Part shown: in pieces, positions 22,889 to 30,470 of the stretch | Layout: each line of letters begins with the position of its first letter | Position numbering within the stretch: position 1 is the first letter of the stretch | Source of the DNA: a virus | Virus record (IMG/VR): IMGVR_UViG_3300042465_002081 | Location: 1 to 37,015 of that record | Direction: 5' to 3' (one strand) | Length of the DNA: 37,015 nt | Program-made: the position numbers and the translations under genes | Notes under the pieces: generated by a model | Database searches by the model: none | What the model was told of the DNA's origin: nothing | Seen by the model: only the letters and a program-made list of their open reading frames with translations

Positions 22889-22955
22889 AAAAATTCACGC
22901 CATCATTGCCGCGCTGTTAATGTGCTTTGCTTTCTTATTGTCGCTGTACCTCTAA
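22881..22955 (+). CDS. Very small single-pass membrane protein
   Basis: The product has 24 residues: MSEKIHAIIAALLMCFAFLL followed by SLYL. After five polar residues it is one continuous hydrophobic helix. The ATG overlaps the upstream stop region (ATGTCTGA) and AGGTG precedes it at eight bases. Its packing in the overlap chain supports translation. Small phage membrane peptides can act on host membrane enzymes, but no target can be read from the sequence. Confidence 0.5.
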   Translation: MSEKIHAIIAALLMCFAFLLSLYL

Positions 22956-22975
22956 ACTTCACTCAAGGTTAAACC

Positions 22976-23557
22976 ATGAAACTTATATTTAAAACTTCCT
23001 CGTTATTCGCCGCGCTTGAATGCTCGGCCAAAAAAGATTTACGCTATTACTTGCAAGGTATCAATATTCAAATCACCAAGCCGTTTACCGGTATGGTGTA
23101 CGGCACCGACGGCCACATACTATTTGCCGGTCAATTGCCGTATGAGGGCGCGTGCGACGTGCCGTTAAACCTCATTATCCCGACCGACGCGGTCAAACGC
23201 TTAGACAAAAAAGCCGAGTTCACCGAGTTAGAATTTGACGGCCAAAACTATTTACTTGGCGGCGCGCGCTTTGTGCCCGTCGATGGCCGTTATCCTGACA
23301 TTGGCCGCAATATTCCGTCGATCGACTCGAGCACCGAACAAACGCCAAGCACCTATAACCCTGATTTATTGGTGCGCGGTCGCGCGGCTCTGTCGCTCTA
23401 TCTCGGCGTTAAGCCAAAAGATACATTTAACTTTATTCAGCGCGGTTCTGATAGCGCGGTAATGCACGCGGGCACCAATGAGTGCCTAGTCGTCGTTATG
23501 CCTATGCGCGCCACGCCCGACGCGCCGTATGCCGGTTTTAACCGCAATTTCATGTAG
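22976..23557 (+). CDS. DnaN-like sliding clamp protein, shortened
   Basis: The product has 193 residues. KKDLRYYLQGINIQI (19-33), VYGTDGHILFAGQLP (41-55), LIIPTDAVKRL (66-76) and ARFVPVDGRYPDI (97-109) match domain II of the bacterial beta clamp (DVRYYLNG, ATDGHRL, IVP, VDGRFPDYR). CLVVVMPMRA (170-179) matches the DnaN C-terminus (YVVMPMRL). Domain I and about half of domain III are absent; normal DnaN has about 366 residues. It may be a processivity factor for the phage polymerase or a decoy of the host clamp. It lies in the early unit, not with the polymerase. Confidence 0.7.
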   Translation: MKLIFKTSSLFAALECSAKKDLRYYLQGINIQITKPFTGMVYGTDGHILFAGQLPYEGACDVPLNLIIPTDAVKRLDKKAEFTELEFDGQNYLLGGARFVPVDGRYPDIGRNIPSIDSSTEQTPSTYNPDLLVRGRAALSLYLGVKPKDTFNFIQRGSDSAVMHAGTNECLVVVMPMRATPDAPYAGFNRNFM

Positions 23558-23612
23558 TAACACTCGGCCGTCAAGCGCGGCCGCTCACTTTCCTAAACTC
23601 TAAGGTTAAAAA

Positions 23613-23891
23613 ATGACTCAACGTATAACAGATAAGCAATTAGACTCACTTTGTGAGTATCTCAACAACATTACCAACAGCCCCCAAGCGCCTTGGGCCA
23701 ATGGCCGCGCCAATGTGGGCAATTATCATATTTCGCGCGCCTACGGCGGCGTTTGCTTGATGCGTCACGTCAACGAGTCCGGCGGCGCGACGTGCCCACT
23801 CGGACAGGGCCACGGCACTAAGCGCGAGTTGTACAACACTATGCACGCATACATCAAGGGCTTATTGGCCACGCAAGAGGTGACGGTATGA
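23613..23891 (+). CDS. Hypothetical early protein
   Basis: The product has 92 residues. Segments include DKQLDSLCEYLNNITNSPQA, VGNYHISRAYGGVCLMRHVN and GTKRELYNTMHAYIKGLLA. Patterns such as YHISRAYGG occur in small phage proteins of unknown function. A CTCTAAGGTTAAAAA leader precedes the ATG. Its stop overlaps the next start (ATGA). No enzyme motif is visible. Confidence 0.6.
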   Translation: MTQRITDKQLDSLCEYLNNITNSPQAPWANGRANVGNYHISRAYGGVCLMRHVNESGGATCPLGQGHGTKRELYNTMHAYIKGLLATQEVTV

Positions 23892-24133
23892 ACTTCAACC
23901 ATTACGAATATACGTTGGCCGACCATTGGGTGAGCGCCATTATTAACGCCGACTATTCGGGCCTAGATGATGCGGAAGAGAAACAGCTAACCGAGTGGCT
24001 AGCAGAGAACCATAAGCCCCAAGGCCATTGGGATATTGTCAGCGACGAAGAGGGCTTTTTTGCCCGCGACGAGATAAGCGACTTGCACGCCAACTGTTTT
24101 ACCGTACGTCAATATTTCCCTATGGGCGGCTAA
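23888..24133 (+). CDS. Small acidic conserved phage protein
   Basis: The product has 81 residues and is acidic. LADHWVSAIINADYSGLDDA, EEKQLTEWLAEN and EEGFFARDEISDLHANCF, then a Tyr-Phe-Pro end, form a pattern I recognise from a conserved small phage family (I believe DUF6926). The acidic charge would suit a DNA mimic or a binding partner, but no role is known. The start overlaps the upstream stop (ATGA), and the 57-residue gene starts two bases after its stop. Confidence 0.6.
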   Translation: MNFNHYEYTLADHWVSAIINADYSGLDDAEEKQLTEWLAENHKPQGHWDIVSDEEGFFARDEISDLHANCFTVRQYFPMGG

Positions 24134-24135
24134 TC

Positions 24136-24309
24136 ATGCACATTACCAAACAACAGTTAAAAGATATTAGCGCGGCAATGGCGTTTGCCCATTTTTATGT
24201 CATAGACCAACGCCCAGGAAACACCGAACAGGCCAAAAAAGACTACGACGCCGTATTTAGCGGCTTGCGCGCGCTTGCCGAGGTGTACACACAAGGAGAT
24301 GAAAAATGA
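24136..24309 (+). CDS. Small hypothetical early protein
   Basis: The product has 57 residues: MHITKQQLKDISAAMAFAHF, then a helical part with EQAKKDYDAVFSGLRALAEV. The ATG at 24136 is chosen because it begins two bases after the upstream stop; the frame extending back to 24028 lies inside that gene. It overlaps the next gene's start (ATGA). It looks like a two-helix protein of unknown function. Confidence 0.55.
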   Translation: MHITKQQLKDISAAMAFAHFYVIDQRPGNTEQAKKDYDAVFSGLRALAEVYTQGDEK

Positions 24310-24503
24310 AGACAGAATTTATTGTAAACGGCAAAAAATATAGCCCATTACCTGTAATTTACTATCATCCTTTTACGGGCCGAGGGGCAATGGTGCGCCC
24401 TTGGGTTAAGTACATTCGCTCAAAACGCACCGGCGCGTGGGATTACTCGGTAAAGTTTTTTGCATCCCCCCGAGCAACTAAAGCGGAAATTTCCTCAATA
24501 TGA
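24306..24503 (+). CDS. Small basic hypothetical early protein
   Basis: The product has 65 residues, strand-rich and basic: MKTEFIVNGKKYSPLPVIYY, GAMVRPWVKYIRSKRTGAWD and YSVKFFASPRATKAE. A GGAG lies ten bases before the ATG. It overlaps both neighbours by four bases. No family is recognised. The Lys/Arg and aromatic content would allow nucleic-acid binding, which is speculation. Confidence 0.55.
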   Translation: MKTEFIVNGKKYSPLPVIYYHPFTGRGAMVRPWVKYIRSKRTGAWDYSVKFFASPRATKAEISSI

Positions 24504-24703
24504 AATATAAAACAGGCCAAACCGTTGACGTCGGCGACGTTGTACACGTCAAAAACCGGCCGTATACCGTCTATTCAATAAGCGACACGGTAACCCTGCG
24601 TTCAATGTGCGAGCGCGGGTATATAAAGCGCGTATTTCCGGCCGATATCGGCGCTTACATACCGCGCCTAAACCCTTTATTTCAAGGGCTGATGCCAATA
24701 TGA
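24500..24703 (+). CDS. Small hypothetical early protein, SH3-like appearance
   Basis: The product has 67 residues. KYKTGQTVDVGDVVHVKNRP, YTVYSISDTVTLRSMC and ERGYIKRVFPADIGAYIPRL read like a small beta barrel (V-D-V-G-D-V-V followed by short strands), similar in layout to SH3/KOW-type modules. It is in the ATGA-overlap chain with both neighbours. The fold suggestion is inference and the function is unknown. Confidence 0.55.
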   Translation: MKYKTGQTVDVGDVVHVKNRPYTVYSISDTVTLRSMCERGYIKRVFPADIGAYIPRLNPLFQGLMPI

Positions 24704-24762
24704 CTATCTCACTCATTGCGGCCGCTACGGTCATTCTATTGATTCTAGTCTTTGACCTGTAG
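24700..24762 (+). CDS. Very small single-pass membrane protein (last early gene)
   Basis: The product has 20 residues, MTISLIAAATVILLILVFDL, almost entirely a transmembrane helix. Its ATG overlaps the preceding stop (ATGA), with AAGGG upstream, and it is the last frame before the terminator at 24781. It is too short to judge by composition. The overlap and a second membrane mini-gene (22881-22955) in the same unit raise the chance that it is real. Confidence 0.45.
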   Translation: MTISLIAAATVILLILVFDL

Positions 24763-24776
24763 CACCACGCAAACCC

Positions 24777-27092
24777 TCAGAACCCGCTTAGGCGGGTTTT
24801 TTTTATTGGTGTAACACTAGCCAACGGCGTACCGGCGCGCACTACCAAACCCTCGGCCATAGCGCGCAGTTCTGACTTTTTAAGGCTAACCATATCCGGC
24901 GCGCAATAAACTTGCTTTTTAGATGTATATTCGCGCGACGATAAGCGCCCGCAGTCGAACCAATTGCACTCAAGCAATGCGTGTAATAGGGCGCCCTGGC
25001 TGACCTTATAAGTGCCTGGGGCGTTGAGCGACAGGGTATCGCATATCGCGTGAAACGGCGACGCGATAACGCCACCGGCGAACACCCCTCGGCGCTCTCG
25101 AATCATATCGACCAAGTAACTTTCATTTGCCGACATACCCTGTTCGACTAGGGTAAGTTTAAATTCAGTCACGGGGGGCGCGGCTGACGGGTTAAACGCG
25201 CTCACGTCGCGCGCGTACAACCAAGCCGCGCACGCGGCAACACCGCCACGGGCGAACCACGCCCATATCTTGGCACTTACCTCGGGGGCCATGCGGGGGG
25301 CGTTTGATTTAAGGGCAAACCACCGGCGATCTTGACTATCTAGGGTAATGGGCACCGCGTCATTAGAAAAGGCCAACACTAGGCACCTATTCACCATATC
25401 GTAGGGTTTCAGGCCCTTACGGTTGATCGACAGGTACTCGGGGGGCGCGGCGATAATGGGCTTTAATTTGTTGGCAAGAGCTCTACGGTCTTTCGCGTCG
25501 GGTTCGCGCAATTCGTTCAGTATCAGTATTTCGCTTTCGAGCGCGTAATTAAACTGTGACGACATAGTGTCAGAATCAAGCAAGCCACGGTTCACGGCGT
25601 TATCACCGCACACGGCCCATATAAACGGGTGCCACATAGTGTCTTTGCCCGAGCCCTGTACGCCCGTATGTAGTACCGCGTGGTTGATCTTGATTTGGGG
25701 GTGTTGCAGTTTATACGCCATGACATTAAAACAATGCTCGAGCGTATCCGCGTCGGGCACTAGGTGCCTACAATGCTCAAGCCACGGGGTAATGTCGCCC
25801 GCTATGGCCACGGGCCGAGCATCGCGCCACCGGTTACCGTACACGTCGCCACCACGCGACACTAAAACAGTATCACCGGCCGCGTACGTTATCCCCACCA
25901 ATGCGGGGGCGCCGTTCTCTTGGCGTAGTTCATCAAAACAGACTGAGGCCTCAATATGACGGCCGGTGCGAATTGACTTGCAAATGACGTGCCGGTAAAG
26001 CGCGTTAAACGTGCCTCGGCTGATCTCGCGCCTATCTTGCAAATCAAAATAGCTATCGTCGGACTGAATGTAAGCAAACCGGCCGAACCACTCGCGCTTT
26101 TGTACGCGCCCAAGCTCTCGGTTTTCTATCTCGGTTTGACGTTTTTTAACGTCATCGGGGAAAGCGGCCGTGGGGGCGATAATTTCATAGGCCTTGGCCA
26201 TTGTTTTAGCTAGCAATTCATCGCGCAAACCTGGCGCGGCACTCGGGCCCCCTTGGCCCTCGACCCATTCAAGGAAGATATGGCTGTCGAGTTGCAAGCA
26301 ATGCGAGTGTAGGCAACAGTAGGCGCGCATAGACGGGTTGTAACGCCCCTGCGGGTTGCCGTCTGTGTGTTCGTGTGCATTGGGGCAAACCACGCCCGCC
26401 CAGCCTTCGCTGTTGGGGCGACTGATCACTAAGCTGTTCTCGGCCAACCACGCAAAGATGTTATCGGTGCCATCATCCTCTACTTTGATCGGCCGGTACG
26501 CGTTGGATTCGACGGGGCCCGACGTGACACCAAACGCGCCCATAATCTGCGGCAAACTAAACTCACGCTCGGGGTGAAATTCGGTTAACACCGACTTGAA
26601 CCCGTTACGCTCGGGCTTGAGGTTGACGCTGCCAGGTATCCTAAAGTTGCGTACGGCATTAGTCGCGCCTTTATCGGTGTAACCCGCCTCGGCAATTGCT
26701 TTGATAGCTGCGCTAAAGACTTGGTGCGTGGGTTGATCGTCTAAGGCAAACGTATAGCCCCATTGGAAGTTATCGGGGGAGGTTTCGATCTTCCAAGTGG
26801 GCTCAAGCGGCGGCGCTTTCGATTTGGTGCCCACGTCATCAAGCACAAGAAAGGCAACATGGTCGCAATTGTGAATCGACGCGCTCGGTTTACTCTTAAA
26901 GCGATCGACAATAAACGACGCGGTATTGGCGTACCACGCGCCGCCTTCTTTGTACTCATGTGGGTAAAAGGCTGGCCATGTGGCCTTGATCGTGCCGTCG
27001 GCGTGTTGTTCTTTTCCAACAGGCTTTTGCTTGACTAATAGACAGGTTTCACCCTCGGGGGCGACTTTTGAAATATAATCAACGAAGTCCAA
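24777..27092 (-). CDS. Primase-helicase (AEP/RepB-type primase plus SF3 helicase)
   Basis: The product has 771 residues from a TTG at 27092, preceded by AAGGAG at seven bases; a GTG at 27122 would add ten residues but lacks that signal. The N-terminal primase part has FLVLDDVGTK (81-90) and a PTWKIETSPDNFQWGY strand region. A Cys/His cluster (CPNAHEH, CCLHSHC, about 236-265) may bind zinc. The SF3 helicase has Walker A GVQGSGKDT (477-485), Walker B ILILNELRE (522-530), motif C CLVLAFSN (570-577) and Arg finger DSQDRRWF (585-592). It unwinds and primes at the phage origin. Its 3' end contains the terminator of the convergent early unit. Confidence 0.85.
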   Translation of the reverse strand: MDFVDYISKVAPEGETCLLVKQKPVGKEQHADGTIKATWPAFYPHEYKEGGAWYANTASFIVDRFKSKPSASIHNCDHVAFLVLDDVGTKSKAPPLEPTWKIETSPDNFQWGYTFALDDQPTHQVFSAAIKAIAEAGYTDKGATNAVRNFRIPGSVNLKPERNGFKSVLTEFHPEREFSLPQIMGAFGVTSGPVESNAYRPIKVEDDGTDNIFAWLAENSLVISRPNSEGWAGVVCPNAHEHTDGNPQGRYNPSMRAYCCLHSHCLQLDSHIFLEWVEGQGGPSAAPGLRDELLAKTMAKAYEIIAPTAAFPDDVKKRQTEIENRELGRVQKREWFGRFAYIQSDDSYFDLQDRREISRGTFNALYRHVICKSIRTGRHIEASVCFDELRQENGAPALVGITYAAGDTVLVSRGGDVYGNRWRDARPVAIAGDITPWLEHCRHLVPDADTLEHCFNVMAYKLQHPQIKINHAVLHTGVQGSGKDTMWHPFIWAVCGDNAVNRGLLDSDTMSSQFNYALESEILILNELREPDAKDRRALANKLKPIIAAPPEYLSINRKGLKPYDMVNRCLVLAFSNDAVPITLDSQDRRWFALKSNAPRMAPEVSAKIWAWFARGGVAACAAWLYARDVSAFNPSAAPPVTEFKLTLVEQGMSANESYLVDMIRERRGVFAGGVIASPFHAICDTLSLNAPGTYKVSQGALLHALLECNWFDCGRLSSREYTSKKQVYCAPDMVSLKKSELRAMAEGLVVRAGTPLASVTPIKKTRLSGF
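24781..24804 (+). terminator. Intrinsic terminator of the early unit
   Basis: AACCCGC-TTAG-GCGGGTT gives a perfect 7-bp stem and 4-base loop, followed by a run of eight T on the plus strand. It lies 18 bases after the last early stop and inside the last codons of the convergent primase-helicase gene. It lacks a U-tract in minus-strand RNA, so it acts mainly on plus-strand transcripts. Confidence 0.9.
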
Positions 27093-27115
27093 TGCAATAC
27101 TCCTTAGTTGTTTTG

Positions 27116-27143
27116 AAGCCACCCTAGCCGGTGGCTTTTTTTT
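27116..27143 (+). terminator. Plus-strand intrinsic terminator between HNH and primase genes
   Basis: AAGCCACC-CTAGCC-GGTGGCTT is a perfect 8-bp stem followed by T residues to 27143. It has the full form of a terminator for plus-strand RNA although genes on both sides are on the minus strand. In minus-strand RNA the stem is preceded by A residues and lacks a U-run, so it should not block primase expression. It may stop antisense read-through. Confidence 0.75.
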
Positions 27144-27525
27144 ATTTAACAGCGGCTAAACCGACTGCGTGCAATTTTCGGTCGTCATAGTTTTCTTTGA
27201 CTGTGCCGTACTTTAAATTACTAAGCACGTTATTAGTTTTGACGCCGTCTAAATGTCTGATCTCGCATCGGCCATTTAAATCAGGCCTTTGACCCTCAAA
27301 AGCAAGCAAAACTAACTCATGAATATAAGCGGTTTTTAAAACCCCCGCACGGGCTAGTTTTACACTCAAATAACTATTTGATATAAATTGTTTCAAATCT
27401 TTACCTGTGTAAGTCATACCTTTATGGCGGCCATAAGGTACAAATCGCGTTAACGATCGTACATTGCCATAATTGCTTACTTCGTAAAATCCGTCATAAC
27501 CTGGTATTGCAGTCCATAATTCCAT
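27142..27525 (-). CDS. HNH homing endonuclease with NUMOD4 domain
   Basis: The product has 127 residues. LWTAIPGYDGFYEVSNYGNV at the N-terminus is the NUMOD4 DNA-binding motif. The HNH part has HELVLLAF (H69), CEIRHLDGVKTNN (H91, N98/N99) and LSNLKYGTVKEN. It is a free-standing nicking or cutting endonuclease of the homing type. It lies between polymerase and primase-helicase with an AAGGA Shine-Dalgarno that spans the polymerase stop. The gene is visibly richer in A and T than its neighbours, consistent with recent acquisition as a mobile gene. No intron boundary is needed to keep the flanking genes open. Confidence 0.85.
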   Translation of the reverse strand: MELWTAIPGYDGFYEVSNYGNVRSLTRFVPYGRHKGMTYTGKDLKQFISNSYLSVKLARAGVLKTAYIHELVLLAFEGQRPDLNGRCEIRHLDGVKTNNVLSNLKYGTVKENYDDRKLHAVGLAAVK

Positions 27526-27527
27526 TT

Positions 27528-29450
27528 TTATCCTTTACCATACCGAGCCATTGTTTGAATCTCGGCGTCTAGTGGCAGACCTTGCGCCCACGGGGGCGGC
27601 GTACACATTACTTGCCTTAACCGCTCGGTGACGGTTTCGGGCTGATCGGTTTCAATAACAATTTCGTCGTGAACGTGGAGTACAACGTCGTCAAGGGCTC
27701 GGAGAGCGTAACGTAGTACGTCGTTCGCACAGGCTTGAGTGATGTTCTCGCAAGCAAGCCCACGCCATAGTCGGGCGCGTGGCCATTCATGGGCGTCGGC
27801 GGCGGGCTTCCATGCTGCTTTGGCGTATGAAATTCCATCTTCTTCAAGTTTGGCGTAAGGGTAGCAGAGGATGCGACCCGAGGGTAAAGCGTACCATAGA
27901 TGCTGCCCGTCATACAGGTAGGTTACCCTACCCGCCACGATTTCTTTACCCTTATTACGCATGGCGATCATGTAGCCAGTTTCCAACTCTTGCCAGTAGC
28001 GCACCGCCCATTGGTTTGCGCGGCGCCAGGCGTCCACGGTGCGCTGCGCATCCGACTCGGTCATGGTTAACCCGTACGCTCGACCCATTGCAGAAAACGC
28101 ACCTAAACCCCCGCCGAAACCACAGGCAAGGATTGCGACCTTACCGATCTGTCTTTGGTCGGGCGTGACTTGGTCTTCAGGTATCTTGTACATGGCGGCA
28201 GCTTCCCGTATGTAAATGTCGCGGCCTGACCTGAACACGTCTAGCACGTCATCGCCTCGACCCGACAACCACGGCGTCATCCTAGCTTCGATCTGCGCCC
28301 AATCGGCTACCACCAAGGACTTACCCTTAGCCGGTATGATCGCGGGTCTGAGCATCCCTTTTAGAACGTCTGTGACCCTCTTACCAAACTGGGGAACGAT
28401 GGGGTGTCCTTGAACCATGCTTGCTCTAACAGATTCAGGGTCGCGGGCACACTTTCTTGTGAAATTATGGACTTGAGCGCCGTAGCTAGACGCTCTACCC
28501 GTTGCGGATCCACCGGCGAACACGAACGCTCCACGAACGCGGCTATCTCCCACATCAGCCAACTCTTGTAAGCGTGAGAACTTCGCAACCGACGACGCCC
28601 AGAGATCATCGGCACATTGGATAACCTCGGCAACGTCGGGCGGTAGGTCTTCCACGGCCAAGAGGTTTGCGCGTACGCGCTTGTCAATCGAATACTTTCC
28701 ATCTTCCACTTCCATGAGTTTTAACTGCTCGGGGCTTAGTCTTTCTTGAACCCAAGCGCGCATCTTCGGCGAGCGGACTGACGTGATTTGGCCATTGGTG
28801 ACACTTCTGACAATGGACTGAATATCCTCGAGTTCCGTGGCCGCGTAAGAGATGGCTGCGCTGGCAAGAGGCACGTCCACCAAAACACCTCTGTCGTTAA
28901 TTTTTTCGTTGACATGGTAATCCTCCAACTCTTCATCTGATAGGGGGCGTAGGCTTTGACTGACGGCGCGCATGGCGCGCACGTCTTGCTCACAGTATTG
29001 CACCATTTCAAGCATTAGCGCAGGGTCGTCTTTAAACGGCGGTACGCACAACGCCCTAATCAACTGCGCGCCACGGTAATCTTTCTTCATGCTCGCACCG
29101 GCAAACCGGCCCACGTCTTCAAGGCTACCAGGCGCGCAATTGGCGCGCGCTTGAGTGGCTGTGCAATAGAACTGCTCTAGCTTGAAGTTGATCTGTAAGA
29201 CGTACCAAAAAATCAAGCGCTCAAAGGCTGCGTTGTGGGCGTAGATCAAGCCCTTGTGATCGCGTACACGCTTAGGAAACGGCTGCGTGGGTAACCACGT
29301 CACAACGTCTTCATCGTCAAAGGCGTAGGACATACACAACACATCGGTCGTTGCGTCTTGCGCGTAGTTGTAGACGCCATGCTTCTTTAGGTCGCAATGA
29401 CTACGCGTTTCAAAGTCAACCCATAGCATATTGCTTACGGATTTTGCCAC
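27528..29450 (-). CDS. DNA polymerase, family A, with 3'-5' exonuclease
   Basis: The product has 640 residues. Exonuclease motifs are VDFETRS (11-17), AHNAAFE (71-77) and YCEQD (152-156). Polymerase motif A is VADWAQIEARM (381-391), motif B is RQIGKVAILACGFGG (433-447) and motif C is LHVHDEIVIE (591-600), which together supply the catalytic aspartates. It is the phage replicative polymerase. The GTG at 29450 follows GGAG at a short distance; an ATG at 29429 would remove seven residues and still keep exonuclease motif I. It overlaps the upstream gene by 35 bases. Confidence 0.92.
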   Translation of the reverse strand: MAKSVSNMLWVDFETRSHCDLKKHGVYNYAQDATTDVLCMSYAFDDEDVVTWLPTQPFPKRVRDHKGLIYAHNAAFERLIFWYVLQINFKLEQFYCTATQARANCAPGSLEDVGRFAGASMKKDYRGAQLIRALCVPPFKDDPALMLEMVQYCEQDVRAMRAVSQSLRPLSDEELEDYHVNEKINDRGVLVDVPLASAAISYAATELEDIQSIVRSVTNGQITSVRSPKMRAWVQERLSPEQLKLMEVEDGKYSIDKRVRANLLAVEDLPPDVAEVIQCADDLWASSVAKFSRLQELADVGDSRVRGAFVFAGGSATGRASSYGAQVHNFTRKCARDPESVRASMVQGHPIVPQFGKRVTDVLKGMLRPAIIPAKGKSLVVADWAQIEARMTPWLSGRGDDVLDVFRSGRDIYIREAAAMYKIPEDQVTPDQRQIGKVAILACGFGGGLGAFSAMGRAYGLTMTESDAQRTVDAWRRANQWAVRYWQELETGYMIAMRNKGKEIVAGRVTYLYDGQHLWYALPSGRILCYPYAKLEEDGISYAKAAWKPAADAHEWPRARLWRGLACENITQACANDVLRYALRALDDVVLHVHDEIVIETDQPETVTERLRQVMCTPPPWAQGLPLDAEIQTMARYGKG

Positions 29451-30195
29451 CCGCTCCTGCGTTGATGACCGCTGCGTTAACCCATATTTTGCTGCCAGTT
29501 GGCAGACGTCTTATGTGACCCCGACGCAAGTGTTCGCGGGGGCTGCGGTGACTACCTCCCGCGTGGCCGTGGCCGGTGCCCGCTGGGCGATCTATCGTCA
29601 GCACATGGTATTCATCAAAGGGCAACGCACCAAGCGTTTTGCTAGGTTTGCGGGTAGGTAATTTTTCAGCTTTAACATTACTGCACGCCAAAGCGTTAAG
29701 AAAACCAAGCAAAGTATCAACGCCCAAATTTGTAAATAACTTCATGTCTTCTTTATATTTTTCTTCTACCAAACGCCTTTTAATAGCAAACTGTACATTA
29801 CCGTCTATGTCCTGCCGCATAAATTCTGTTTTAGGTGTGCTAGCAAATCCGAGTGGAAGCCACGCTTCCTCTGACCCAGCCCAAACGCACATCAATATTT
29901 GCGCTTCGTCTTCTATTGCATAAATAACTATTTTTCTTGAGTTTTTGCCAAGGATAGCAAATTCCAAAACAATAGACGCATAAGGTAAATGTAATTCGGT
30001 AATATCACTAAGACCTTTTAATTTTGGGTCTTCTATAATTTTACCGTCGCCAGGCAAAGTAAATTTAACCGCAAAATCTAACCCATCTAATAGCACATCT
30101 ACCGGCATTTTAGGTAGCTCTTTTTTAACATGATCGCGCAACGACGATTTAGCATATAGTTTTTTAATTTGACGACAAAAATTTAATGGTTCCAT
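29416..30195 (-). CDS. Conserved phage protein of unknown function
   Basis: The product has 259 residues. The N-terminal two thirds are a mixed fold with hydrophobic strands (ASIVLEFAILGKNSRKIVIY). The C-terminal part is distinctive: ALPFDEYHVLTIDRP, GGSHRSPREHLRRGHIRRL and GSKIWVNAAVINAGAGG. The SPREHxRRGHxRRL motif is familiar from many phage and prophage proteins of unknown role and could bind metal or nucleic acid. The first two thirds of the gene are richer in A and T than the end. Its stop lies within the polymerase start region, implying coupling. It could be a modular fusion. Confidence 0.6.
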   Translation of the reverse strand: MEPLNFCRQIKKLYAKSSLRDHVKKELPKMPVDVLLDGLDFAVKFTLPGDGKIIEDPKLKGLSDITELHLPYASIVLEFAILGKNSRKIVIYAIEDEAQILMCVWAGSEEAWLPLGFASTPKTEFMRQDIDGNVQFAIKRRLVEEKYKEDMKLFTNLGVDTLLGFLNALACSNVKAEKLPTRKPSKTLGALPFDEYHVLTIDRPAGTGHGHAGGSHRSPREHLRRGHIRRLPTGSKIWVNAAVINAGAGGKIRKQYAMG

Positions 30196-30323
30196 TTGAC
30201 TCTACCTTAGTTTAGTTTATAGGTGGGGGCGTCAATTTGGTCGTTGCAATCTGTGCGCTGGAAGGCAAGAAAAACACGCACTTACGACATCCTTGATGGG
30301 CTTGCCTAACCGCCCCCTGAACC

Positions 30324-30470
30324 TTACTCGGCTACTTCAGGCTTTGGCAACTGTGGAATAGCTTGCGCGCGAATCTTAGCGATCAGGCCTTCGACCTGTT
30401 CGTAAGGTTGACGTCCGAGCATACCCATAATTGCGTTGACTTCATCAACTGTAAAAGTCAAATCGATCAT
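30324..30470 (-). CDS. Small conserved phage protein
   Basis: The product has 48 residues: MIDLTFTVDEVNAIMGMLGR, then QPYEQVEGLIAKIRAQAIPQ and an acidic end. The LTFTVDEVN...LG..PY.QV..LI.KI..QA pattern is a common small phage protein, likely two helices after a short strand. Its ATG overlaps the upstream stop (ATGA). Downstream, 128 bases to the next gene (30196-30323) hold no reading frame or clear signal that I can see. The function is unknown. Confidence 0.65.
   Translation of the reverse strand: MIDLTFTVDEVNAIMGMLGRQPYEQVEGLIAKIRAQAIPQLPKPEVAE

Noticed and set aside
30216-30235. Possible minus-strand promoter TTGACG...TATAAA before the 259-residue gene.
   Set aside because: The two hexamers are only eight bases apart, too close for a sigma70 promoter.
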